Part shown: piece after piece, positions 1-6,587 of the stretch
How positions within the stretch are numbered: position 1 is the first letter of the stretch
Layout of the letters: every line of letters starts with the position of its first letter
Assembly: GCA_041685645.1 (NCBI GenBank)
Contig: JAWLFI010000055.1
Span: 1-14,145, forward strand
From: JAWLFI01 sp041685645
GTDB lineage: Bacteria; Bacteroidota; Bacteroidia; Chitinophagales; Saprospiraceae
Reading direction: 5' to 3'
DNA length: 14,145 bases
Program-made: the position numbers and the translations under genes
The notes under the pieces: generated by a model
Told to the model about the DNA's origin: nothing
Database searches by the model: none
Seen by the model: only the letters and a program-made list of their open reading frames with translations

Positions 1-31
1 GCTTCGGTCCCCTCCTATCCCTCACTCACTC
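1..31 (+). repeat. Fragment of a GC-rich dispersed repeat (tail)
   Basis: The first 30 bases contain GTCCCCTCCTATCCCTCAC. A closely similar string, GTCCC-8 nt-CTATCCCTCAC, is read on the minus strand at about 351-371. The two are therefore inverted copies of one short sequence about 340 bp apart, and the first copy is cut by the window edge. From memory, strings ending in CTATCCCTCAC recur between genes in Bacteroidota genomes. That is recollection, not a search. Function is unknown. Confidence 0.4.
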
Positions 32-324
32 TTTTTGAAAGTGGTGGCCATTGATGCCACATACTGTCAACTGGCAAGAAAGCGCAAAATACAATTCACC
101 TATTCTATAATAATGTCAGCGCTTCGCGGTTTGGGATTGGGGTTGAAATTTCCAGGATGAACGGATGGTAGGATAATCAAGCCCCCCGCTAAAGCAGCGC
201 TGCTATCACTGGTGATGGGTCCGGATTCCTTTGCTGCACCGAGCGGCCAAAGAAAAAACATCTAAGAAAAGAGCGCCAGGAACCGGGCTGCCCTTGCGGA
301 GGCATATTTTAGTACAGGCCATTC
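32..324. other. Gene-free stretch between repeat copies
   Basis: No convincing gene is visible in these roughly 290 bases. Short open frames exist on both strands, but none has a recognisable family or a start site worth defending. The sequence holds small palindromes: GTGGC/GCCAC at 44-48 and 56-60, and AGCAGCGCTGCT at 193-204. A simple reading is that the 3' part (about 206-324) belongs to the same dispersed repeat as the DNA that follows, and that the AT-richer part (about 32-180) is unique spacer. I cannot define the boundary from one copy. Confidence 0.35.
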
Positions 325-683
325 GCAAGCGGCCGGAGGCCGCCAGCGTGAGGGATAGTAGCGATAGGGACGGGCCGGGCGGGCGTAGTGTCATTTCCAC
401 TACATCCAAACAGACCCAGGATTGATCGTTTTTCTCAACTCTGCGGTGCTTCTCTGTCGCATAGCTCAGGCACCGTGGTGAGCGAAGTCAAACTGCTCGC
501 ACTTTGTTCTGAACTAAAATCTCCTGCGACTTATCTATATTTATGTAGTGGAAATGACACTAGCAGCCGTAGATCGAGGAGGCGACCGAACGGAAGCCCT
601 ACGCAGACGTACGGATGCCGCCCGGGCGGCCCGGCACTACAAGCGGATAGCCCGACCCGCCATCAGGCGGGCACGCCCTAAAA
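325..683 (-). repeat. GC-rich palindrome-rich repeat, interrupted by an inserted element
   Basis: This DNA is clearly richer in G+C than the flanking genes and full of hairpin-forming sequence: GCGGCC-gga-GGCCGC at 329-343, the self-complementary 14-mer GCCGCCCGGGCGGC at 617-630, and CCCGCC-atca-GGCGGG at 656-671. On the minus strand it begins near 683 with GGGCGTGCCC, passes GGGCTATCCGC, and ends in CTATCCCTCACGC near 347. Its middle is occupied by the 386-562 inverted-repeat element. It lies directly downstream of the aspS stop codon, so it would be transcribed by read-through. The palindromes suggest a structured RNA or a REP-like DNA element. No coding potential was recognised. The boundaries are estimates. 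Confidence 0.45.
386..562. mobile_element. 177-bp MITE-like element with perfect 20-bp terminal inverted repeats
   Basis: The left end TAGTGTCATTTCCACTACAT (386-405) is the exact reverse complement of 543-562. The pairing stops at once on both sides, at 385/563 and 406/542, so these are defined ends. If the outermost TA is a target duplication, the inverted repeat proper is 18 bp (388-405 and 543-560) flanked by TA on both sides, as known for IS630/Tc1-mariner-type miniature elements. Each arm is itself an imperfect palindrome (TAGTG...CACTA). The interior has no gene. It contains a short hairpin, GGTGC/GCACC at 445-449 and 470-474. The interior is related to 2675-2815 elsewhere in the window. 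The inverted repeat is certain; the mobile nature is inferred. Confidence 0.6.
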
Positions 684-702
684 ATCCTTAAAAAAACTAC
701 CC

Positions 703-2481
703 TTACTCAGTTTCTGAAGGGAGAGGGGCTAGAGAAAGATCCTTCCACTGTGTGATATCAAGTAAACTCGGCGCATCAATCATGACGTCACGGCCCTGAT
801 TATTCTTGGGAAAGGCGATAAAATCGCGAATGGAACTTTGGCCCGCCATAATGGCAACCAGGCGATCAAAACCGAAAGCGATTCCTCCATGGGGCGGGGT
901 TCCGTACTCAAAGGCATTTAACAAAAAGCCGAATTGCTGATGAGCTTCCTCCTCGGTGAATCCAAGGGTGCGCAAATTCTGCATTTGCAAATCCTTATTG
1001 TGGATTCGGATAGAACCTCCGCCAATCTCTGCTCCATTGATGACCAAATCATATGCATCTGCGCGCATACTGGCCAAAGTGGCTTGATCTGTGGCGTTCA
1101 ACTTGGGTATATCCTCCTTTTTGGGAGAAGTGAAGGGGTGATGCATGGCGTAAAATCGCTGATCGTCCTCATCCCACTCCAACAAAGGAAAATCTGTGAC
1201 CCACAATGGCTTAAAACTACCCGGCGGAATGAGATTCTCGCGCTCGGCCATCTCTAGACGAAGAGCGCCTAGCTGCTTGCGAGTGGTATCCAAATCCCCG
1301 GACAAAATCAGAAGTAAATCGCCCGCTTCAGCGCCGGCCTGCTGCTGCCAGTGCGCAAAATTTTCATCGGAAAAAAACTTGCCGACAGGCGACTTGAACT
1401 GCCCATCACCGAGACATTTTACGTACACGAGTCCTTTGGCTCCGATCTGTGGGCGTCGTACCCAATCCGTCAATTTTTTTAAATCCTTATTGGAATAATC
1501 GTCTGCCACTGAGGGTACGCAAATGCCTAAAATGGCCTCGGCCTGGTCAAACACGGCAAAATCATGACCCTGCGCTATCGGTGTAAAGTCAATAAACTCC
1601 ATGCCGAAGCGCAGATCGGGCTTGTCACTCCCGAAACGAGCCATAGCCTCATCGTAGGTCATCCGGGGAAACTCCCCCAAGTCTACATTGAGGATTTCCT
1701 GAAAAAGGTGATGGGTAAGACCTTCAAAAGTTTGCAAAATTTCTTCCTGACTCACGAAGGACATTTCGCAGTCAATCTGCGTAAATTCCGGCTGGCGATC
1801 CGCGCGCAAGTCCTCATCCCGGAAGCACTTGACGATTTGAAAATACCGATCGAGTCCGGCGACCATGAGCAATTGCTTAAAAGTTTGTGGGGACTGCGGC
1901 AAGGCATAGGCCTGTCCCGGATTCATGCGGCTCGGCACGACGAAGTCTCTGGCACCTTCGGGAGTGGATTTGATGAGAAATGGGGTTTCTACTTCTGTGA
2001 ATTGCTGCTCGCTTAAATATTTTCTCACTTCCAGAGCCACCTGCGATCGAAAGACCATGTTTTTGAGAATATTGGGGCGGCGCAGATCCAAATAGCGGTA
2101 TTTCATGCGCAATTCCTCTCCTCCATCGGTTTCCTCTTCTATTGTAAAAGGAGGCGTTCTGGAGGAATTCAACACCATTAGATCTTCTACAATAATCTCA
2201 ATATCCCCGGTGGGCAATTTGTGATTTTTATTGGATCGCTCAGCTACCGTGCCTTCTACACGCACGACAAACTCGCGGCCTAAAGAGCGGGTTTTCTCAG
2301 CCAATTCAGCTTGCTCGGACGGATTTATAACTAATTGCGTAATACCGTAGCGATCGCGAAGGTCGATAAAAGTCATACCGCCCAGATCTCTGTTTTTACT
2401 AATCCATCCGCTCAATTGTATTCGTTCTCCAACGTGGCTTATGCGCAAGGTGCCGCAATCGTGACTTCTATATGTGCTCAT
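703..2481 (-). CDS. aspS: Aspartyl-tRNA synthetase
   Basis: This class II aminoacyl-tRNA synthetase charges tRNA-Asp with aspartate in the cytoplasm. The 592-residue length is normal for the bacterial type. An N-terminal OB-fold anticodon-binding domain occupies about residues 1-105. The catalytic core shows motif 2 around FRDEDLRADRQPEFTQ (220-235) and motif 3 GIAFGFDRL with the ATP-binding Arg540. A GAD-type insertion lies at roughly 288-420. The anticodon-domain loop reads NRDLGG, with Leu33 where non-discriminating bacterial enzymes usually carry His, so it is probably the tRNA-Asp-specific form; this is an inference from family knowledge. The ATG at 2479-2481 gives the expected N-terminus (MSTYRSHDCG). 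A promoter-like site lies about 40 bp upstream. Downstream lies repeat DNA with no canonical terminator. Confidence 0.97.
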   Translation of the reverse strand: MSTYRSHDCGTLRISHVGERIQLSGWISKNRDLGGMTFIDLRDRYGITQLVINPSEQAELAEKTRSLGREFVVRVEGTVAERSNKNHKLPTGDIEIIVEDLMVLNSSRTPPFTIEEETDGGEELRMKYRYLDLRRPNILKNMVFRSQVALEVRKYLSEQQFTEVETPFLIKSTPEGARDFVVPSRMNPGQAYALPQSPQTFKQLLMVAGLDRYFQIVKCFRDEDLRADRQPEFTQIDCEMSFVSQEEILQTFEGLTHHLFQEILNVDLGEFPRMTYDEAMARFGSDKPDLRFGMEFIDFTPIAQGHDFAVFDQAEAILGICVPSVADDYSNKDLKKLTDWVRRPQIGAKGLVYVKCLGDGQFKSPVGKFFSDENFAHWQQQAGAEAGDLLLILSGDLDTTRKQLGALRLEMAERENLIPPGSFKPLWVTDFPLLEWDEDDQRFYAMHHPFTSPKKEDIPKLNATDQATLASMRADAYDLVINGAEIGGGSIRIHNKDLQMQNLRTLGFTEEEAHQQFGFLLNAFEYGTPPHGGIAFGFDRLVAIMAGQSSIRDFIAFPKNNQGRDVMIDAPSLLDITQWKDLSLAPLPSETE

Positions 2482-2674
2482 CGCTTTTGTTTTATCTATG
2501 GGCCTATTGCCTTGAATTCAAAAGATACAAAACTAAGGGTATTCCTGCAATTGAGAATAAAATTGGGTGAGAAAAGAAAAATAAATGGGGAGAGAGAATA
2601 AAATTTGCTCTTTTGAAAGCACAATGAAGCTCAACTTCTAGAGCCCTTAGTACGAAATTCATACAAATCAAGTC
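2482..2674. other. Intergenic stretch upstream of aspS
   Basis: This is the first part of the 337-bp gap between aspS and the Fur-family gene. It carries the aspS promoter candidate (2519-2551) and then A-rich sequence. A plus-strand open frame that runs into it is the shadow of aspS and lacks gene-like features. From about 2675 on, the gap is filled by repeat sequence. Confidence 0.5.
2519..2551 (-). promoter_or_regulatory. Candidate Bacteroidota-type promoter of aspS
   Basis: Read on the minus strand, ATTG (2548-2551) is followed after 20 bp by TATCTTTTG (2519-2527). This matches the Bacteroidota sigma factor pattern of a TTTG/TTG box and TAnnTTTG at 19-21 bp spacing, with one deviation in the second box. 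It would start transcription near 2512, leaving a 5' leader of about 30 nt before the aspS ATG. No Shine-Dalgarno sequence is evident. Confidence 0.5.
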
Positions 2675-2815
2675 TTGGTCCTTTGCCCATATCTGCGTTG
2701 CTGCTCAGTCGCAAAGCTATAGATATGCTCCTTTCTCGCGACGAGTGTCATTACCACTAGGTCTGAACAAAAATCAACTGCAACTTTTCAACTTCCGGTT
2801 AGTGGAAATGGCACT
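2675..2815. repeat. Diverged relative of the 386-562 element
   Basis: Two blocks match the upstream element. Positions 2692-2718 match 440-466 at 23 of 27 bases, and 2760-2814 match 506-560 at about 40 of 55, ending in the same TAGTGGAAATG-CAC terminus. An inverted copy of that terminus, AGTGTCATTACCACTA (2744-2759), pairs with 2800-2815 at 14 of 16 positions. Unlike the first copy, it sits between the two blocks, not outside them. A further stem CATATCT/AGATATG (2688-2694 and 2721-2727) brackets the first block. The right end stops 3 bp from the end of the Fur-family gene, so its transcript would fold this hairpin, possibly acting as an end structure. Confidence 0.55.
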
Positions 2816-2818
2816 GGC

Positions 2819-3250
2819 TCAGGAAGCTTGACAACCTTCACAAACCCCCTGAACCACTAAGTCTACGTGATCGACCCGATGACCTTCCAGGGCTTTGAAG
2901 TCCGGAAGTGTGACATCATCAATACAAAAAGTATCGTTGCAATTTCGACAATGAAAATGGGCGTGATTGTGCTGATGCTCTTCACTTCCACATTCCTCGG
3001 GACAAAGGGCATACTTAGGATTATCTGTGCCATCTAATGCCTGGTGAATAATTCCCTTTTCCTCGAAAGATTTTAGGGTTCTGTATAAGGTGATGCGATC
3101 AATTTCTCCCAAATGACGCTCAACATCGTTTTTGGATAACGCTCGATCCTGTCTCAGGAACAATAAGAGAATTTGTTCTCGAATGGCGGTTTTTCTCAAC
3201 CCCTTTTCGTGTAGAATTTCGCCAACTTGTGTCAATTGCGGATCTTTCAT
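2819..3250 (-). CDS. Fur-family metalloregulator (Zur-like)
   Basis: A 143-residue transcription factor of the Fur superfamily, which binds operator DNA as a metal-loaded dimer. The winged-helix domain covers about residues 1-82, with the recognition-helix segment DRITLYRTLKSFEEKGII at 51-68. The dimerisation/metal-binding half is rich in ligands: a His cluster EEHQHNHAHFH (90-100), then C101-x2-C104, C109 and C137-x2-C140. The two CxxC pairs fit the structural zinc site of Fur/Zur proteins. It starts 4 bp after the stop codon of the upstream lipoprotein gene, so the two are almost certainly co-transcribed. The divergent neighbour is a TonB-dependent receptor, which points to metal-responsive control of uptake. 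Zinc is favoured over iron from context; sequence alone does not settle it. Confidence 0.9.
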   Translation of the reverse strand: MKDPQLTQVGEILHEKGLRKTAIREQILLLFLRQDRALSKNDVERHLGEIDRITLYRTLKSFEEKGIIHQALDGTDNPKYALCPEECGSEEHQHNHAHFHCRNCNDTFCIDDVTLPDFKALEGHRVDHVDLVVQGVCEGCQAS

Positions 3251-3254
3251 CAGA

Positions 3255-4109
3255 CTAGTTTTCGACAGTCAAATCAAATGTAACAAATGATGCTGTATTG
3301 CGCACCCCGTCATGTCCCTGTAATGTAATAATATATTCGCCCGTGGAAATCGTATTGGGAATTTCAAATGAGATATTGAAATCGTAGCTACTCCCCTGCC
3401 CGGCCGGAACGAGGTCGTATGGCCCAGTGAAACTATTGCTGCTGTTCTTCTTACGATAAGTCAAAAATACGATTGCATTCCCTCCATCGCCCAGGTCCTG
3501 ATCGTCTGAAAGTTGTCCTTCAAAAGTCAAGGTTTCTCCGCGAGTCGCGGAGAGCGAATTACTCCGGGGGGTATCGAGCGCCAGAGTTGGGGCGAGAGAA
3601 TCCCGGGAATTAAAAACTTTGAGGGTGTACACATCAGAATTCGGGCTGGTATTTCCCGCGGCGTCAACTGCCTGGATAGAAAAGTGATAATTGCCCGCAG
3701 TGACATTATCGGGTGGACTGAGGCTCACATCTGTAGAGTACGTTTGCACATTGATTTCCTCTACTTCTAAATAAGACCAATCTTCTGTACTCTGAGCTAC
3801 CTGAGGTGCAGTAAATCCCGGGGCAGATCCCCCTCCATGTCCGTGACAGTCAAAATTGTTGTGAATATCCCATTTGATTTCCGCTACCTCTTGATCGTCT
3901 TCAATCAAAAGCGTGAAGTTGAGATCCCTTGCCTCTCGCAAAACAAATACCCTATCGTCGGGATCTCCGCATACATTTTCCGTTGATAAGGCAGGAACAG
4001 CGTTCATAATAGATATCTCCGGAGGGGTCATATCCTCCGCTTGATCCACGCAGGAGCCTACGAGAATGAATAAAACCAAAAAAGAAGGGAGGTGCAACTT
4101 AAAATTCAT
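3255..4109 (-). CDS. DUF4625-type lipoprotein, putative metal-binding partner of the receptor
   Basis: A 284-residue secreted lipoprotein. I start it at the ATG 4107-4109, because that places a lipoprotein signal at the very N-terminus: MNFKLHLPSFLVLFILVGSC, with Cys20 as the lipidated residue. The frame stays open upstream to 4148, but that start would bury the signal and run through the candidate operator. The body appears to be two related immunoglobulin-like modules, about 27-165 (beginning DMTPPEISI) and 172-282 (beginning DSLAPTLAL), resembling DUF4625. Module 1 holds the His/Cys cluster DIHNNFDCHGHGGG (81-94), a plausible metal site. Family function is not established. The context suggests a surface or periplasmic protein that hands metal to, or takes it from, the divergent receptor. 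Confidence 0.75.
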   Translation of the reverse strand: MNFKLHLPSFLVLFILVGSCVDQAEDMTPPEISIMNAVPALSTENVCGDPDDRVFVLREARDLNFTLLIEDDQEVAEIKWDIHNNFDCHGHGGGSAPGFTAPQVAQSTEDWSYLEVEEINVQTYSTDVSLSPPDNVTAGNYHFSIQAVDAAGNTSPNSDVYTLKVFNSRDSLAPTLALDTPRSNSLSATRGETLTFEGQLSDDQDLGDGGNAIVFLTYRKKNSSNSFTGPYDLVPAGQGSSYDFNISFEIPNTISTGEYIITLQGHDGVRNTASFVTFDLTVEN

Positions 4110-4124
4110 ACTTTTGTTTATTAA

Positions 4125-4139
4125 TGCAACAACGTTGCA
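4125..4139. promoter_or_regulatory. Candidate Fur/Zur operator in the divergent promoter region
   Basis: TGCAAC-AAC-GTTGCA is a perfect inverted repeat (6-bp arms, 3-bp spacer). It sits in the 51 bp between the start codons of the lipoprotein gene (4109) and the receptor gene (4161). Fur-family regulators bind palindromes of about 15-20 bp, and one such regulator is encoded in the adjacent operon. A single site here could repress both directions. I could not assign promoter boxes of either strand with confidence. Confidence 0.6.
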
Positions 4140-4160
4140 AAGTAACAAAAAGTTTTGGTC

Positions 4161-6503
4161 ATGAACTCAGCTTGTTTGAGGAATGTCGCACTCATGATTC
4201 TCCTCGGCCTATTTTCCACTTCTGGAAATGCACAGACTTTAAGCGGTCGCATCATGGATTCCAATGGAGACCCTTTACCCGGTGCCCAGATCACATTATC
4301 TGATCAGTCACAAATGACCGTGAGCAATAATGAAGGGCGCTTTGATATAAAAGTTGACACCCTCCCCGTCTTTTTAATTGTCCAATATTTGGGATTTGAA
4401 GAAGAGAGAAAAGAGATCCACTCTGTACAGGAAGCTATTGAGATCGTTTTGATCAGCAAGAGCTTTTCAGTTGATCATATAGAAGTTATTGCCGAACATG
4501 CAAAGCAAGAGCGATCACTATCGGCACTGCACCTGGATGAAGATTTTTTTCAAGAGCACGGTGATGGCACATTTGCTCAGGCACTAGATGTGCTTCCCGG
4601 GATGTCCGCCATGAATGTAGGCACGGGGATTGCGAAACCGGTAATTAGAGGCTTGTACGGCAACCGGGTTTTAGTCAATCAAAACGGAGTAAAGCAAGAG
4701 GGGCAACAATGGGGCAATGACCATGGATTGGAAATTGATCCCTTTGATGTAGAAAGAGCAGAAATCGTGAAGGGTCCCTCCTCCTTGCAATACGGTTCTG
4801 ACGCCATGGGAGGGGTCATAAATATCATGCAAAAAGCCATTCCGAAAACCAATACTTTGAGCGGATCTGTTTCGGCTTTGTTCAAAACCAACAACCGACA
4901 TGCTGCGGGTTCCGCTCATTTGCGCGGGAACTACGAGAACTTTTTCTTTTCCGCACGATACTCTCACCAAAACTTTGGAGATTTCAAAGTGCCTGCCGAC
5001 GAGTTTTCTTATAATTCATTCACATTGCCGCTGTTGGATGGTCGAGTCAAAAACACGGCAGGGCGAGAAAATAACATTCACCTCTCGATGGGATATAAGG
5101 GCGAACATTCCATCACTCGACTGACATATAGCAAGTATCATTTATTGGGTGGAATTTTTGCCGGAGCCGTAGGGATTCCTCGATCCTACACCTTACAGTC
5201 GGATGGTAACCTCAGAAATATAGATATACCTTTTCAAGATGTAACACATGAGAAAATCATATTGAATCAGACCTTTTTTCAGGGGGATCATCACTGGGTG
5301 ATTAATGTGGGCTATCAGAAAAATCGCAGAGAAGAGCACAGTCGACCGGAATTTCATTCCGTTCGGTCTTCTGAATTAGATCCCAATGCAACTTTAGGTC
5401 TGGGTTTATTGCTGAACACCTGGAGCGTTAATACCCATTATGAATGGCATCCAGGGGAACAGTTGAAGTGGGTGTTGGGAGGAAATGGCCAGTGGCAGGA
5501 TCACAGCAGGAGCGGTTTTGAGTATTTATTACCAGACTACAATACTTTTCGCTCAGGAATCTACGCCATAGGAGAGTGGACGTATAATGATCGATGGACT
5601 ATCAATGGTGGTGGTCGCTGGGACTATGGGACCAATGAAAGTTCCCCTTACACCCAACGCATTTTCAACAGTAATGAAACCGTCATTGATTCCTTGAGCT
5701 CGCCCCTGACCGATGATGTTTTCAACAATTATTCTCTCGCCCTCGGAGCTCACTATGAGCCCTCCGATCCATGGGATTTTAAATTCAATCTTGCACGTAG
5801 TTTCCGCATTCCTTATCTGAATGAAACGGTATCCAATGGGGTGCATCACGGCACCTTTCGGCACGAACAGGGTGCAGCGGATTTGGTTAGTGAAATTGGG
5901 TGGCAGTTAGATGCCGGTTTGCAATATCAAAGGGGAGGTACAGAGTTGTGGTTTAGCACTTATGGCAATTACTTCCAGGACTATATTTATTTGCGCCCCA
6001 CCGCTCAATTCTCCCGACTCCCGGAGGCCGGACAATTGTTTCGCTATACTCAGCACGACGCATTTTTCACTGGCCTTGAATTGCAGTGGAATCAGCACTT
6101 ATGGGAGGGGCTCAGCTATCAATCTGGGGCAGAAGTGGTGTACAGTGTCAATCTCACGGAGAAAAGATATCTGCCCTTCACTCCTCCCACTTCATATATT
6201 CACTCGGCTCAATATCGGTGGGAAGCACCCAAAAGAAAAATGGATGGAGCTTTGCTCGTACAACACCGATGGACTTTTGATCAAAACCGGGTAGACCTCA
6301 ATGAGAGAACAACAGAAGGTTACCATCTATTTCGCGTTCAAGCCAACGCGAAGATAAGGTTTGACCATTGGACTATGCGATGGGATCTGGAAGTTCAGAA
6401 TGTATTTAACACACCCTATTTGCGCCATCTCAGCAGATATCGATTGTTAAACCTGCCGGAACAAGGCCGGAATATCGTTATTCGAACGAGCATTCAATTT
6501 TAG
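4161..6503 (+). CDS. TonB-dependent outer-membrane receptor, probable metal transporter
   Basis: A 780-residue TonB-dependent receptor. The ATG at 4161 is preferred over the in-frame TTG two codons earlier. The signal peptide MNSACLRNVALMILLGLFST ends with SGNA|Q near residue 24. A carboxypeptidase-regulatory-like beta domain (about 27-98, LSGRIMDSNGDPLPGAQITL) is followed by the plug (about 117-225). The plug has the conserved run KPVIRGLYGNRV, then EGQQWGNDHGLEID and VERAEIVKGPSSLQYGSDAMGGVINI. The beta barrel fills the rest and ends in the usual C-terminal aromatic (IQF). No SusD-like partner is present, so a glycan role is unlikely. The plug signature and the Fur-family/lipoprotein neighbours suggest a metal or metal-chelate substrate, with zinc (ZnuD-like) as best guess. 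The gene is divergent from the lipoprotein-regulator operon and shares the 4125-4139 palindrome. Confidence 0.93.
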   Translation: MNSACLRNVALMILLGLFSTSGNAQTLSGRIMDSNGDPLPGAQITLSDQSQMTVSNNEGRFDIKVDTLPVFLIVQYLGFEEERKEIHSVQEAIEIVLISKSFSVDHIEVIAEHAKQERSLSALHLDEDFFQEHGDGTFAQALDVLPGMSAMNVGTGIAKPVIRGLYGNRVLVNQNGVKQEGQQWGNDHGLEIDPFDVERAEIVKGPSSLQYGSDAMGGVINIMQKAIPKTNTLSGSVSALFKTNNRHAAGSAHLRGNYENFFFSARYSHQNFGDFKVPADEFSYNSFTLPLLDGRVKNTAGRENNIHLSMGYKGEHSITRLTYSKYHLLGGIFAGAVGIPRSYTLQSDGNLRNIDIPFQDVTHEKIILNQTFFQGDHHWVINVGYQKNRREEHSRPEFHSVRSSELDPNATLGLGLLLNTWSVNTHYEWHPGEQLKWVLGGNGQWQDHSRSGFEYLLPDYNTFRSGIYAIGEWTYNDRWTINGGGRWDYGTNESSPYTQRIFNSNETVIDSLSSPLTDDVFNNYSLALGAHYEPSDPWDFKFNLARSFRIPYLNETVSNGVHHGTFRHEQGAADLVSEIGWQLDAGLQYQRGGTELWFSTYGNYFQDYIYLRPTAQFSRLPEAGQLFRYTQHDAFFTGLELQWNQHLWEGLSYQSGAEVVYSVNLTEKRYLPFTPPTSYIHSAQYRWEAPKRKMDGALLVQHRWTFDQNRVDLNERTTEGYHLFRVQANAKIRFDHWTMRWDLEVQNVFNTPYLRHLSRYRLLNLPEQGRNIVIRTSIQF

Positions 6504-6534
6504 AGGGCTATAGTTCATTCGTGCTATTTGAGAT

Positions 6535-6567
6535 AATGATTATGGGCAGTGATAGCGAGTAATCATT
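6535..6567. terminator. Hairpin between convergent genes, possible bidirectional terminator
   Basis: AATGATTA (6535-6542) and TAATCATT (6560-6567) are perfect 8-bp inverted repeats separated by 17 nt. They lie in the 84-bp gap between the receptor gene and the convergent permease gene. The stem is AT-rich and the loop long, and no strong U-tract follows, so termination is a positional guess. Confidence 0.35.
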
Positions 6568-6587
6568 TCATTCCTAGTGTAAAACTT

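Noticed and set aside
193..204. Perfect 12-bp palindrome AGCAGCGCTGCT as a regulator site
   Set aside because: No gene start is nearby and it lies in repeat-like DNA, so no regulatory role can be argued.
206..409. 67-codon minus-strand open frame in the repeat region
   Set aside because: It runs from the GC-rich repeat through the left inverted repeat of the 386-562 element, has no recognisable domain, and looks like an accidental frame in repeat DNA.
388..681. 97-codon plus-strand open frame
   Set aside because: It spans the whole inverted-repeat element plus GC-rich palindromes. Its composition is that of repeat DNA and no start signal or family is visible.
683..702. T-rich stretch after aspS on the minus strand as an intrinsic terminator
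   Set aside because: The T-run directly follows the stop codon with no preceding stem; the nearest hairpin (656-671) lies after it and is not followed by a T-run.
4110..4148. Upstream extension of the lipoprotein start (13 extra residues)
   Set aside because: It would place polar residues ahead of a clean lipoprotein signal and put the candidate operator inside the coding sequence.
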